From Flavobacterium petrolei (GTDB taxonomy: Bacteria > Bacteroidota > Bacteroidia > Flavobacteriales > Flavobacteriaceae), in NCBI RefSeq assembly GCF_003314435.2, contig NZ_QNVY02000003.1, forward strand, positions 62,001 through 126,000: DNA of 64,000 nucleotides, read 5' to 3'. Every line of letters starts with the position of its first letter. The stretch's first letter is position 1. A model generated the notes under the pieces. That model was not told the DNA's origin, did no database searches, and saw nothing but the letters and a program-made list of their open reading frames with translations. This document shows, piece by piece, positions 8,318-18,110 of the stretch. A program made the position numbers and the translations under genes.

Positions 8318-9076
8318 CTACCTCGTAAAAACCAAACGATTGCCTTCTGATAAATTTGCATCAAATTGATAGCCATCATAATTAAATCCTTTTAAATCGT
8401 CTATCGTTTGAGCATCAGTATCAATAATATAACGAACCATCATTCCTCTGGCTTTTTTGGCAAAAAAACTAATTATTTTTAATTTCCCATTTTTATAATC
8501 TTTGAATTCCGGAGTAATTACAGGAACATTCAAAGCTTTAACATCAATTGCCGAAAAATATTCAGTACTCGCTAAATTGACAAATAACTCTCCATCTTCA
8601 AGTTCTTTATTTAAAGCCTTTGTAATTATTGGCTTCCAAAATTCATACAGATTTTTGCTGTCGCCAATGGGTAATTTTGTTCCCATTTCCAATCGGTATG
8701 CCTGAATCAAATCTAATGGTTTTAACAATCCGTACAAACCGGAAAGGATTCTTAAACGATCTTGTAAATCCGCTATTTTTTTTTCAGAAATCGAATAAGC
8801 GTCTAATCCAATGTAAACATCTCCGTCAAAAGTATAAATAGCAGGACGCGAATTTGAAGTCGTAAAAGGGGTTTTCCAATCTTGATTTCGCTTCCAGTTC
8901 AAATCAGCCAATTTATCGGAAATACTCATTAAATCAGATAAGTCCGCAGGTTTTTTTTCTTTCAAAACTTTATGAACTTGCTGCGATTCTTTTAAAAATA
9001 AAGGCTCCGAATGCAACGCAGTGGGCAAATTTTTATCAAAATCTAAAGACTTCGCTGGCGATATTACAATTTTCAT
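8318..9076 (-). CDS. yaaA: peroxide stress protein YaaA
   Basis: 252 residues, full length for the YaaA/DUF328 family. The N-terminal MKIVISPAKSLDF is diagnostic; AIYTFDGDVYIGLDAYS, LSGLYGLLKPLDLIQAYRLEMGTKL and the C-terminal ARGMMVRYII...GFNYDGYQF also match. In Escherichia coli YaaA is induced by peroxide and limits damage by lowering free iron. It is a single minus-strand gene, convergent with the MFS pump and divergent from a GNAT gene. No OxyR-type site was recognised. Confidence 0.93.
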   Translation of the reverse strand: MKIVISPAKSLDFDKNLPTALHSEPLFLKESQQVHKVLKEKKPADLSDLMSISDKLADLNWKRNQDWKTPFTTSNSRPAIYTFDGDVYIGLDAYSISEKKIADLQDRLRILSGLYGLLKPLDLIQAYRLEMGTKLPIGDSKNLYEFWKPIITKALNKELEDGELFVNLASTEYFSAIDVKALNVPVITPEFKDYKNGKLKIISFFAKKARGMMVRYIIDTDAQTIDDLKGFNYDGYQFDANLSEGNRLVFTR

Positions 9077-9239
9077 ACACAGTACTCTTTTGAGCGTTTT
9101 TTATTAATTTTCTCAAAAGTACTAATTGCAATTAAGAAATCACGAATCATTAAATTGATTTGTTTAATAGTTCAATAGATAATGAAAATTGTTTCCTAAT
9201 TTAATTATTTTTGAAAAATAAAATACCAACGAAATAATT

Positions 9240-9764
9240 ATGAATACAATTGAGATTAGAAAAGCAACAGGATCTGATTTGGAAACAATCCAAAAGATAA
9301 GCATCCAAACTTTCACTGAAACTTTTGCCGGTGTAAATACGACAGAAAATATTGCCGATTACATAAAAAACAGCTTGAATACGGAGCAACTAACGGCTGA
9401 ATTAAACAATGTAAATTCTCAGTTTTATATCGCGTACTCAAATGATGAAGTTGTTGGCTATTTAAAAATAAACTTTGGTGACGCGCAAACAGAATCTATA
9501 AATGAAAATGCTTTAGAAGTGCAACGAATTTATGTTTTACAAAATTTTCATGGAAAAAATATCGGGCAGCTTTTACTAGACGAAGTAAAAAAAATTGCGA
9601 AAAATACTGATGTTGATTCTGTGTGGCTTGGTGTCTGGGAAGAAAATCACAGAGCACTTCGATTTTATACAAAAAATGGATTTGTTGTTTTTGACAAACA
9701 TGTTTTTATAATGGGTAATGACGAGCAAACTGATTTATTGATGCGATTTGAAATTCATGAATAA
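9240..9764 (+). CDS. GNAT family N-acetyltransferase
   Basis: 174 residues, one GNAT domain. VQRIYVLQNFHGKNIGQLLLDEV near residue 98 carries the acetyl-CoA pyrophosphate loop, and SVWLGVWEENHRALRFYTKNGF is the conserved C-terminal strand-helix. This combination resembles the PaiA/spermidine-acetyltransferase-like subgroup, but the acceptor cannot be assigned. The ATG at 9240 is 27 bp after a -7 box (TATTTTTG, 9206-9213). It is a single gene between yaaA (divergent) and an FAD enzyme. Confidence 0.85.
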   Translation: MNTIEIRKATGSDLETIQKISIQTFTETFAGVNTTENIADYIKNSLNTEQLTAELNNVNSQFYIAYSNDEVVGYLKINFGDAQTESINENALEVQRIYVLQNFHGKNIGQLLLDEVKKIAKNTDVDSVWLGVWEENHRALRFYTKNGFVVFDKHVFIMGNDEQTDLLMRFEIHE

Positions 9765-9841
9765 AAATTAAATTATAACTTGTTTAGGCACTTCTAAAAC
9801 GGCAATTGACTTATTTTTGTGCCAAACATTATCAAAATACT

Positions 9842-11080
9842 ATGAAACAGGATGTAATTATTGTGGGAGCAGGACTGGCGGGATTAGCTGCTGCTGTTCA
9901 TTTGCATCGTCAAGGGCGAAAAGTACTGCTGTTGGAAGCCAGTGAACGCGCGGGCGGGAGAATTAAAACCGATTCACATGAAGGTTTTCTTTTAGACAGA
10001 GGTTTTCAAGTGCTGTTGACGGCTTATCCTGAAACGCAAACATTACTGAATTATACGGATTTAAAACTAAAGAAAATGTTACCCGGAGCAACCGTTCTTT
10101 ATGACGGAGGCAATTTTGAAATAGCAGATCCATTCCGAAGACCTTCGGCAGCATTTGCTACACTTTTTGCTCCCGTTGGTACTTTAAAAGATAAAATTAA
10201 TACGCTCTGGTTAAAGAATAGATTACAAAAACTAACCATTGACGAAATTTTCGAACAACCAGAACAAACGACCAGCAAACAGTTGGCTGAGTATGGTTTT
10301 AGTACAAAAATGATTCAACGTTTTTATGCGCCTTTCCTCTCGGGAATCTTTTTGGAGAATGAATTGAAAACTTCGCGTCGAATGTTTGATTTTGTGATGA
10401 AAATGTTTTCAGATGGAGATGTGGCGGTTCCTGAACTAGGAATGGAAGAAATACCTAAACAGTTAGTTGCCATGCTTCCCGAAGGCAGTATTCAATGCAA
10501 TACAAGAGTCACTGCTATTGAAGGCAAAACCGTAGTTACTGAAGATGGAACCGTTATGGAAGCCAACCAAATCCTTTTGGCTACGACTGCAAACAACCTT
10601 ACCCAAAAATTCTTTCCGAAACAAAAAATGACCTCTCATCAGGTTACAAATATCTATTTTGAAGCCAATGAAGCGCCAACTGATAAAGCAGTTGTGATTT
10701 TAAATGCTTCAACTAAGAAAAAATGGGTGAATAATTTGACAGTGATTTCTAATGTTTCCGAAGCGTATGCGCCAAAAGGAAAAGCACTTATATCCGTTTC
10801 TTTCAATGGAATCCCAACGATTGATGACGCAACTTTGGCAGAAAACATGAAACAAGAATTAAAACAATGGTATGGCGAAAAAGTAAATTCATGGAAAATG
10901 CTGAAAGCCTATCGCATTGAATATGCTTTGCCAACTCAAGAAAGTGTGCGAAATACGATTGATGCTTCTGAAATAAAAATTTCAGATACACTATTTATTT
11001 GTGGAGACAACTTACTGAATGGATCTATCAATGCCGCTCTAAAAACGGGACGATTAGCTGCTGAAGCGATGAAAATATAG
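9842..11080 (+). CDS. FAD-dependent amine oxidase/phytoene desaturase-like oxidoreductase
   Basis: 412 residues from the ATG at 9842; a TTG at 9806 would add 12 residues of no similarity to the family and lies just upstream of a -7-like box (TATTTTTG, 9812-9819). The FAD dinucleotide fold opens the protein (VIIVGAGLAGLAAAVHL, then LLEASERAGGRIKTD) and the C-terminal FICGDNLLNGSINAALKTGRLAAE closes the flavin site. This is the NAD(P)-binding/amine oxidase superfamily also containing carotenoid desaturases and protoporphyrinogen oxidases. The substrate is unknown, and no carotenoid genes are adjacent. Confidence 0.85.
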   Translation: MKQDVIIVGAGLAGLAAAVHLHRQGRKVLLLEASERAGGRIKTDSHEGFLLDRGFQVLLTAYPETQTLLNYTDLKLKKMLPGATVLYDGGNFEIADPFRRPSAAFATLFAPVGTLKDKINTLWLKNRLQKLTIDEIFEQPEQTTSKQLAEYGFSTKMIQRFYAPFLSGIFLENELKTSRRMFDFVMKMFSDGDVAVPELGMEEIPKQLVAMLPEGSIQCNTRVTAIEGKTVVTEDGTVMEANQILLATTANNLTQKFFPKQKMTSHQVTNIYFEANEAPTDKAVVILNASTKKKWVNNLTVISNVSEAYAPKGKALISVSFNGIPTIDDATLAENMKQELKQWYGEKVNSWKMLKAYRIEYALPTQESVRNTIDASEIKISDTLFICGDNLLNGSINAALKTGRLAAEAMKI

Positions 11081-11107
11081 TTTGCTCTACATTATAAATC
11101 GATTATT

Positions 11108-11164
11108 GCCACAATTTCATAGATTTTAATTTGTCAAAAAAATTATAATCGGTGAATCTGTGGC
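11108..11164. repeat. imperfect palindromic repeat between convergent genes
   Basis: GCCACAATTTCA at 11108 is nearly complementary to TGAATCTGTGGC ending at 11164, with A/T-rich sequence between and a T run after. It resembles the longer hairpin at 1081-1140 in design (an 8-mer-like word at both ends of a gene-end hairpin). It may end transcription of the FAD enzyme. Confidence 0.45.
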
Positions 11165-11195
11165 TATTTTTTTTGCCTTTCTATAAATTAAATCG

Positions 11196-12728
11196 CTAAT
11201 CTATCACCACTTTATAGCTAGGATCTTCAAGAATATTTACGTCAATTACGGTGTCAGCATTTTTTAATAAGGTCCTGCAATCTGCGCTTAAATGGCGCAA
11301 ATGAACCGTTTTATTAACTTTCGCATACCGCTCAGTAATTTTATTTACAGCATCAATCGCACTCATATCGGTGATTTTACTTTCTTTAAAATCAATAACG
11401 ACTTCGTTTGGATCATTAGAGACATCAAATTTTTCTGAGAAAGCCGTAGTGGAAGCAAAAAATAAAGGTCCGTAGATTTCATAATGCTTCACCCCTTTTT
11501 CATCGATATATTTCTTAGCCCGAATCCTTTTGGCACTTTCCCAAGCAAAAACTAAAGCAGAAATAATCACTCCAATTAAAACAGCTAAAGCCAAATTATG
11601 CAATACAATAGTTATCAACGCGACTAATACTCCAACAAAAATATCGTGTTTCGGCATTTTATTAATGATTCTAAAACTTGCCCATTCAAAAGTTCCGATT
11701 GCCACCATAATCATGACACCAACTAAAGCCGCCATAGGCAATTGTTCAATTATTGGGGCACCAAATAAAATAATAATAAGTATAGTCAGCGCAGCAACAA
11801 TTCCGGACAGTCGTGCTCTGGAACCCGCCGAAAGATTAACTAATGTTTGTGCAATCATAGGGCAACCACCCATCCCGAAGAAAAAGCCATTCAAAATATT
11901 CGAACTCCCTTGCGCAATACATTCGCGATTTCCATTTCCTTTGGTTGAGGTGATTTCATCGACTAAATTTAAGGTCAACAATCCTTCTGTTAACCCAACG
12001 GAAGCCATGATTAAAGCATACGGAAATATAATTTGCAACGTTTCCAGATTTATCGGAATATTCGGAATGTGGAATGGTGGAAAACCACCACTTACTGAAG
12101 CAATATCGCGTACTGTTTTGGTTTCGATTCCAAAGAAAAATACCAATGCAAATACCACAATGATTGCCACTAATGAAGCCGGAATTGCTTTTGTTACTTT
12201 AGGAAGCAATACCACAATTCCTATTGTCAGTGCAACTAATCCCACCATAATGAACAATGGAGTTTCCGAAAGCCAAGTACTTTGACCGTTGACTACTGCT
12301 TTAAATTGATCCAACTGCGACATGAAAATAATAACCGCTAAACCATTTACAAAACCAAACATAACGGGTTGCGGCACCAATCTTATAAATTTTCCAAGTT
12401 TAAAAATACCTACTAAAATTTGTAAAACACCAGCCAAGGCAACGGCTGCAAGCACATATTCTAGTCCATTAGAATTCATTAATGCGATTAAAACAATCAC
12501 AGTTGCTCCTGCTCCACCAGAAATCATTCCGGGTCTTCCACCGAAAACTGCCGTCATTAAACCAGCGATAAATGCAGCGTATAAACCCATCAGCGGAGGA
12601 AAACCCGCCACTATAGCAAAAGATAGGGATTCTGGAATCATGGTCATAGCAACCGTTAATCCCGCTAAAATTTCTATTCTGTAATTGACTTTTTGTGAGA
12701 AATCAAATAAATTAAATACTTTTTTCAT
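11196..12728 (-). CDS. SulP family anion transporter with STAS domain
   Basis: 510 residues. The membrane part has about 11-12 hydrophobic segments and the SulP/SLC26 signature region (MTMIPESLSFAIVAGFPPLMGLYAAF near residue 30, NGFFFGMGGCPMIAQTLVNLSAGSRARLSG near 275). The last about 100 residues form a STAS domain (EVVIDFKESKITDMSAIDAVNKI). SulP proteins move sulfate, bicarbonate or other anions across the inner membrane; which one here is not shown, and no sulfate-assimilation gene is close. It is convergent with the FAD enzyme. A long plus-strand frame opposite is a shadow. Confidence 0.92.
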   Translation of the reverse strand: MKKVFNLFDFSQKVNYRIEILAGLTVAMTMIPESLSFAIVAGFPPLMGLYAAFIAGLMTAVFGGRPGMISGGAGATVIVLIALMNSNGLEYVLAAVALAGVLQILVGIFKLGKFIRLVPQPVMFGFVNGLAVIIFMSQLDQFKAVVNGQSTWLSETPLFIMVGLVALTIGIVVLLPKVTKAIPASLVAIIVVFALVFFFGIETKTVRDIASVSGGFPPFHIPNIPINLETLQIIFPYALIMASVGLTEGLLTLNLVDEITSTKGNGNRECIAQGSSNILNGFFFGMGGCPMIAQTLVNLSAGSRARLSGIVAALTILIIILFGAPIIEQLPMAALVGVMIMVAIGTFEWASFRIINKMPKHDIFVGVLVALITIVLHNLALAVLIGVIISALVFAWESAKRIRAKKYIDEKGVKHYEIYGPLFFASTTAFSEKFDVSNDPNEVVIDFKESKITDMSAIDAVNKITERYAKVNKTVHLRHLSADCRTLLKNADTVIDVNILEDPSYKVVID

Positions 12729-13101
12729 GAATAATTATAATAAGAAACTTCCGATACAATTTTATTATTCAAAATTGCATCGAAAAAAAATTTCGATAAA
12801 CTTTTTTGGGGAAAGTCCCTTGATTTAAAGACTCTAGATCAAGTCGGAGTACATTATAAAATTACTAGGATAACGTTTTTCACTAGAGCTGCAAAAATAA
12901 AACTTTTAACTCGTTTCCCCAAACAGAAAGTGAAATTGCGTAAATTTGGCAAAAATTATCGTTTTTTTTCATAAAACAAGCATTTTTAACTCCACATCAT
13001 TCGATTCAAATTTAAAAAAGCTTTCAATCAATATCTTTAAAATGGAATACCGTTTTATGAAAATGACAAGCAGAACACTATCGACACAATTAAAAAAACC
13101 T
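12729..13101. other. 373-bp intergenic region between divergent SulP and adenosine deaminase genes
   Basis: The only signal I can support is a -7 box, TAAATTTG at 12941-12948 on the plus strand (predicted start near 12953), which would serve the adenosine deaminase. There is no TTG at the usual distance. A reading frame continues in phase from a TTG at 12946 to the deaminase, but that TTG is inside the -7 box. No RNA gene or repeat is seen. Confidence 0.45.
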
Positions 13102-14520
13102 ATGAAATTACTACATACTTTATTCTTCGCACTTCTTTTAAATGTCAGTTACTCGCAATCGACGAATGACTATTTTGAAAAGATTAGAAATAATGAAGCT
13201 GATTTAACTGCTTTCTTTTCACAAATGCCAAAAGGCGGTGATTTACACCACCACTTTTCCGGTTCGATTTACGCGGAGCCATTATTACAACGTGCCATTG
13301 CTGATGATTTTTATCTCAATACCGAAACGATGGATGTTTTAAAAGAAAAACCATCAAACGGAAACTGGGAATTATTTTCGACCTTGAAAAACAACGGATC
13401 ATTAGACGTTTACAAACAAAAAATAATGCAAAAATGGTCCGTAAAAGACTATAATCATGTGGATTATCCATCGGATAAATTGTTTTTTGAATCTTTTATG
13501 AAGTTTGAACCGGCCATAAAAGGGAATTTTGGACAGGGATTATTGGAATTAAAAAACAGAGCCATTTCAGAAAATGTCAGTTACATCGAAACCCAACTAT
13601 CTACGATTCCAACTGCAATGAACACGGATGATTTGACGAAATTTAATTCCAGATTGCGAAAATTAGCTTTGGCAAAAGATGAAAAAGCAATTTTGAAAAC
13701 ATTGGATTCAGTGTACAATTCCTTACTAAAAAAAGATGCTGAATCCTACGCCAAAACATTCAATACTAGTTTTGTAGCAAAAATGCACAACGATTTAAAA
13801 ATTGATGATAAGCAATTTACGATGCGCTATCAAAATTTTGTTTTGCGTTTCATGGAACCTGTTGATTTATTCAAAAATCTGGTAATTGCATTCATTTCGG
13901 CAGATCAAAGTCCGCTAATGGCTGGAGTTAATATAGTTTCACCAGAAGATGGCGAAACTTCGATGAAAGATTACTGGTTACACATGCTAATGTTTAAATA
14001 TTGTAATTCCCGTTATCCAAATGTAAAATATACGATGCATGCCGGCGAGCTGACGCTTGGTTTAGTGCAACCCGAAGATTTGACTTGGCACATTGGCGCA
14101 GCCGTTTATACTGCAGGAGCTCATCGTATTGGTCACGGAGTTGATATGGCGTACGAGAAAGATTCGTATGATTTATTGCGTTATATGGCCAAGAAAACTA
14201 TTCCTATCGAAATTAACTTAGTGAGTAACGAGTTTATTTTGAAAGTGAAAGAAAACCGTCATCCGCTGACTTTGTATAAACAATTTGGTGTTCCCATCGT
14301 AATCAGTACTGACGACGCAGGGATATTACGCACGAATATGACCGAACAATATGTTTTGTTAGCCAAAAGATACAAAGATGTTTCCTATACCGATATCAAG
14401 CAATATGTGTACAACAGTATCAATTACAGTTTTATAAAAGAAGCTTCCATTAAAAAGCAATTGCTAAAGGATTTAGATGCCAGATTCAAAACTTTCGAAG
14501 CTAATTTCCCTTTAAAATAA
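13102..14520 (+). CDS. secreted adenosine deaminase (ADGF-like)
   Basis: 472 residues from the ATG at 13102, chosen because it starts a good signal peptide (KLLHTLFFALLLNVSYSQ); longer starts bury it. The metal and catalytic residues of adenosine deaminases are present: GDLHHHFSG (H49, H51), the HAGE motif (H313), IGHGVDMAYE and STDDAG (D404, D405). The enzyme should turn adenosine into inosine and ammonia outside the cytoplasm, freeing nucleoside nitrogen. At about 470 residues it is longer than cytosolic Add (about 330) and resembles the extracellular ADGF/ADA2 group. Single gene. Confidence 0.88.
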   Translation: MKLLHTLFFALLLNVSYSQSTNDYFEKIRNNEADLTAFFSQMPKGGDLHHHFSGSIYAEPLLQRAIADDFYLNTETMDVLKEKPSNGNWELFSTLKNNGSLDVYKQKIMQKWSVKDYNHVDYPSDKLFFESFMKFEPAIKGNFGQGLLELKNRAISENVSYIETQLSTIPTAMNTDDLTKFNSRLRKLALAKDEKAILKTLDSVYNSLLKKDAESYAKTFNTSFVAKMHNDLKIDDKQFTMRYQNFVLRFMEPVDLFKNLVIAFISADQSPLMAGVNIVSPEDGETSMKDYWLHMLMFKYCNSRYPNVKYTMHAGELTLGLVQPEDLTWHIGAAVYTAGAHRIGHGVDMAYEKDSYDLLRYMAKKTIPIEINLVSNEFILKVKENRHPLTLYKQFGVPIVISTDDAGILRTNMTEQYVLLAKRYKDVSYTDIKQYVYNSINYSFIKEASIKKQLLKDLDARFKTFEANFPLK

Positions 14521-14556
14521 ATGGTTCACTTCAATCTAGATTTATTTTTATAACAC

Positions 14557-14585
14557 AAAAAATCCGCTACAAAAGCGGATTTTTT
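14557..14585. terminator. bidirectional terminator
   Basis: AAAAAATCCGCT and AGCGGATTTTTT form a strong stem with a 5-nt loop and A/T tails both ways, placed between the convergent adenosine deaminase and metalloprotease genes. Confidence 0.9.
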
Positions 14586-14609
14586 GGTGAAACAGAATTT
14601 ACATTCTGA

Positions 14610-17078
14610 TTATTTTGGATTTAAAATCAATTCAATTCTTTTGATGGCATCCTCATAATGGTACTTGGTTTCTGCATTTATAGCTCTAGTTTTAGCAACT
14701 GCCAAAGTCGTTCTTAAAGCATTTAATTCGCCTCTTACCAATCCTCTTAAATCAGATTGAGCCACATTGTAAAAATCAGATGGACGACCGGATTTAATTT
14801 CTTCTTTCATCAAAAATGCCATTCTTTCGATATATGCTCTTTGCAAATTTCTTCTGTAAATCGTCACATTTGTTGGTAAATTAGCCTCTTTCCAAATTCC
14901 TTTGCGCATATCTGCTAATAAATCCAAGGCTTTGTAATTTGCCGTTCCCATTATCTCTGCTTCCATTAGACGACCCAGGCGTTCAAAACTCAATACACTA
15001 TTCAAATGTCTCGATTGTAGATTACGGAAGCGTTCGGTATACCCTGCATAATTTATGTTTTTTAATGTACTGACATTCACCAACCACGTTGGAGAAGCAA
15101 AAGCATTTTCTTGTAGCCACTGCATCGCTTCTTGTTGTTTTGCTTTAGGTACTATATCATAAATACTTCCTTTTTGATTTGGTTTTTTGATCGCTTCATA
15201 AACGCCGCCAACATTAGTGACTACATGACCTACATACCTACTCCAAACGCCCAACATTTCTTCGTACAACTCTTCTAAATCCTCATAATTATTAGTGACA
15301 TCACTCGTCCATTCCGGTAAATGAGCCGCTACGTATTGCAAGTTTTTAAGTCCATACGAACCGGCTTTCATTGAATTATTTCCGATATCTTCTGTTTGTG
15401 AAGTCGGATCAAAACTGCTACTTTGCGATCCAAATTTATAAATAGGATTTCCAGCTTTTTCCATAATCCATTGGTCTAATGTGGGTACTTCTGCTTCTGG
15501 CGAAGTCATATTTGGAATGAATCTGTAACCCCAATTAGTGGCGTAATGATCGTAAAGTCCCATTTGGCGGATGAAACGCACATTTTTATCTCCAGGTTGC
15601 GCGATATAATTAAAACGGGCATAATCCATCAAACTCGCTGCTATACCGTTCTTTTGAGTAAAAGCACCGTCTCTGTAATTTTCAGTGTCATAGGCACAAC
15701 TCGCACCCATATTATGAGGAAAACCAAGGGCATGTCCTACTTCATGCGCAATAACCATACGCATCATTTCTCCCATTTCTTCATCACTGGTGTTTAATGT
15801 TCTTGCCGAAGGATTTGCTGCTCCGGTTTCTAACAAATACCGATTTCTATAAGAACGCAAATGGTTGTGGTACCAAATCACATCACTTTCAATAATTTCT
15901 CCCGTTCTAGGATCAGAAACACTTGGTCCAACCGCATTACGCGTTGTACTCGCCACGTAACGAATCACCGAATACCGGATGTCTTCCGGACTAAAATCAG
16001 GATCTTGTTCCTTAGTTGGAGCATCCTTGGCGATAATCGCATTTTTAAAACCTGCAGTTTCAAAAGGCTTTTGCCAATCTTCAATTCCTTGCTTGATGTA
16101 CTTGCGTAATTTTTCAGGCGTGGCAGGATCTAAATAATAAACAATCGGTTTTATCGGTTCTACCAGTTCACCTTTTGCGTAAGCGACAGGATCTTTGGGT
16201 TCTAATTTCCAACGGCGTATGTACGTTTTACTGTCGGATTTTAATTCGTTGCTTCCATAATCAATTTGATTCATCGTAAACCATCCCACTCGCGGATCAG
16301 CCAATCGGGGTTGCATGGGTTTTTCAGGTAATAAAATCATCGATTGATTCATCTGGATACTGATTGTTTCTGAATCTGCCTGAACCGGCGGTTTTGAAGC
16401 GTTATAGGTAAAATCCTGAATTACTTCAATATTCATGGGAAAACTTTTCATTGTATTGATAAAACTGCGGGATTCATCCAGTCCTTTTACTTTATACGTT
16501 TCTCTCATATCAGCCGATAAACCGCTAATTGATTTCACGTCGGTGGCATAAAATTTAGTCACATCGATTACTGTATTTGCCGAATCTTTGCTGAACGCTA
16601 CAATATCAAAAGCAAATAAAGTAGGCTCATAATTATTGGATTTTACCGAAATACTGATCGGCAAACTGTCATTAGCAACTGCACTGAATGATTTTAATTT
16701 AATCAGGATTTTATCTTGAAAACGCTCCCAAATAATCAATTGTTCGTTGGTTTCGGAACCGGCATTTACATATCCGCCGCCTAAATTAGCTGGAAGTTTA
16801 GCCAATCGACTTACCAAAAGCATGTCTTTATTCAAGTATTTATTGGGGATTTCGAAGAAATATTTCTTATCCACTTTATGAACGATAAACAATCCATCGT
16901 CAGAAACGGCATCTTTAGTAATTATCTTGCTGTATTCCTTAATCGTGGCTTCCGGTTTCTTTTCCGGTGGCGGGACTACAGTGGCATTTTTATCTTTTTT
17001 TCTTTTGGATTGGGCAAATTGGGCGGTAGGTACAAGCATTGTCGCAGCAATTGCTGTTAAAATGAAAAATTTCTTCAT
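14610..17078 (-). CDS. zinc-dependent metalloprotease (DUF5117/DUF5118/DUF4953 type)
   Basis: 822 residues with a signal peptide (about 1-22, cleaving after AQFA). A proline/lysine-rich linker leads into the large N-terminal beta region. The gluzincin/metzincin-like site HEVGHALGFPH spans residues 445-455, giving three histidines and the catalytic glutamate E446. The domain order DUF5118-DUF5117-DUF4953 is what I know for these large Bacteroidota proteases. It is probably periplasmic or secreted; the substrate is unknown. Minus strand, alone. A -7 box (TATTTTTG on minus, 17115-17108) lies 30 bp upstream. Confidence 0.88.
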   Translation of the reverse strand: MKKFFILTAIAATMLVPTAQFAQSKRKKDKNATVVPPPEKKPEATIKEYSKIITKDAVSDDGLFIVHKVDKKYFFEIPNKYLNKDMLLVSRLAKLPANLGGGYVNAGSETNEQLIIWERFQDKILIKLKSFSAVANDSLPISISVKSNNYEPTLFAFDIVAFSKDSANTVIDVTKFYATDVKSISGLSADMRETYKVKGLDESRSFINTMKSFPMNIEVIQDFTYNASKPPVQADSETISIQMNQSMILLPEKPMQPRLADPRVGWFTMNQIDYGSNELKSDSKTYIRRWKLEPKDPVAYAKGELVEPIKPIVYYLDPATPEKLRKYIKQGIEDWQKPFETAGFKNAIIAKDAPTKEQDPDFSPEDIRYSVIRYVASTTRNAVGPSVSDPRTGEIIESDVIWYHNHLRSYRNRYLLETGAANPSARTLNTSDEEMGEMMRMVIAHEVGHALGFPHNMGASCAYDTENYRDGAFTQKNGIAASLMDYARFNYIAQPGDKNVRFIRQMGLYDHYATNWGYRFIPNMTSPEAEVPTLDQWIMEKAGNPIYKFGSQSSSFDPTSQTEDIGNNSMKAGSYGLKNLQYVAAHLPEWTSDVTNNYEDLEELYEEMLGVWSRYVGHVVTNVGGVYEAIKKPNQKGSIYDIVPKAKQQEAMQWLQENAFASPTWLVNVSTLKNINYAGYTERFRNLQSRHLNSVLSFERLGRLMEAEIMGTANYKALDLLADMRKGIWKEANLPTNVTIYRRNLQRAYIERMAFLMKEEIKSGRPSDFYNVAQSDLRGLVRGELNALRTTLAVAKTRAINAETKYHYEDAIKRIELILNPK

Positions 17079-17301
17079 TTAGTGGTTATTTAGTGGTTAA
17101 TCAATACCAAAAATAATTTTTAGAGCCTACAAATTGAATAGTATTCATTGGTTTAACTTTTAATTAACAACCATTCAATCTAGTATTTTTCTTTTTATTA
17201 TCGGTAATTTTGCACCATAAAATACAACCTGCCAGATTTGGTTTTAGTCTAAAACTATCAGCTTTACGTTAAACAAATCCTGAATCTCGAGCAAAATTTA
17301 T

Positions 17302-17856
17302 TTACAAAACACGTATTGCTTTTACGAATCTACGAGTATAACCTGGCTTTTTTAGACTGGTAGTCACCACTTGCATTTCACGACCTGAGGTAGCATGAAT
17401 AAAATCACTTTCCATTCCTTTTGGATTTGTTACGATGCCCAAATGGCCGATAACATTTCTGGTCGGACTCAAAAACAACAAAATATCTCCTTTTTTCACG
17501 TCGGCAATCGGGATTTCTTTACCGAAATTCTCAAATTGCGACGAGCTGCGAGGAACCTTAATTTTAAAATTATTATAGACATAGTACACAAATCCGGAGC
17601 AATCGAAACCATTTTTGCTACAGCCCGCTGTAACATAAGGTGTTCCTAGTAATTTCATTCCAAAATTGACAATCTTAGTTCCCAAGGAATCATCATTTTC
17701 AATCGGATCTACAAATGTATTAGTGACAGTATTTTCATTTCTTTGAGGAGACGATTTAACTGACCTAAATGCACCATAAGAAACGTTACCTACATCAAGT
17801 AGCGATAAACCTATGAATAATGTCAATTTCACGGTATTTATACTTTTAAATTTCAT
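17302..17856 (-). CDS. C40 family peptidase (NlpC/P60 cell-wall hydrolase)
   Basis: 184 residues from the ATG at 17856, which begins an N-terminal hydrophobic signal sequence (KLTLFIGLSLLDVGNVSYG); a TTG at 17868 is the longer alternative. The NlpC/P60 domain fills the second half: GFDCSGFVYYVYNNF with catalytic C86, then DILLFLSP, GHLGIV with the catalytic histidine and FIHATSG. Such enzymes cleave peptidoglycan stem peptides in the periplasm. No SH3 or LysM domain is attached. Minus strand, downstream of rluD but separated by a terminator. Confidence 0.9.
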   Translation of the reverse strand: MKFKSINTVKLTLFIGLSLLDVGNVSYGAFRSVKSSPQRNENTVTNTFVDPIENDDSLGTKIVNFGMKLLGTPYVTAGCSKNGFDCSGFVYYVYNNFKIKVPRSSSQFENFGKEIPIADVKKGDILLFLSPTRNVIGHLGIVTNPKGMESDFIHATSGREMQVVTTSLKKPGYTRRFVKAIRVL

Positions 17857-17977
17857 AGTAAAAATCAAATTAGCATCCTTTAAATTTTTATAATTGGAAT
17901 CCCTGCCTTGTGTATTTCATAATTGAAACAGAACTTTATGGAATCCCATAAAGTTCACTTTTACAAATCTCAATGAA

Positions 17978-18091
17978 TTATATCAATTGTAGTGAAATCG
18001 CATAAAAAAGTCCAAGTGCTACAAGACAAACAATAAACATACCAAGAAACATACAGTATAACAATCTTTGCGTGTCTTTTAGAACAAGCAA
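17978..18091 (-). CDS. possible 37-residue single-pass membrane microprotein
   Basis: An unassigned minus-strand frame from a TTG at 18091 (or an ATG at 18052, giving 24 residues) to a TAA at 17978. It encodes a polar start (VLKDTQRLLYC) followed by an uninterrupted hydrophobic run of over 20 residues (FLGMFIVCLVALGLFYAI) and stops two residues past SLQ. A charged N-terminus plus one clean transmembrane helix is a typical microprotein layout and uncommon by chance. It starts 20 bp after the rluD terminator, so it needs its own promoter, which I do not see clearly. I do not recognise the family. Confidence 0.35.
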   Translation of the reverse strand: MLVLKDTQRLLYCMFLGMFIVCLVALGLFYAISLQLI

Positions 18092-18110
18092 TGCAAATTA
18101 CTTTCCACAA

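Noticed and set aside
11530..12285. 251-codon open frame opposite the SulP gene, and another at 12322-12684
   Set aside because: Both are antisense to conserved SulP membrane and STAS coding sequence, and their translations are low-complexity Thr/Ile/Lys/Pro-rich sequence without a domain.
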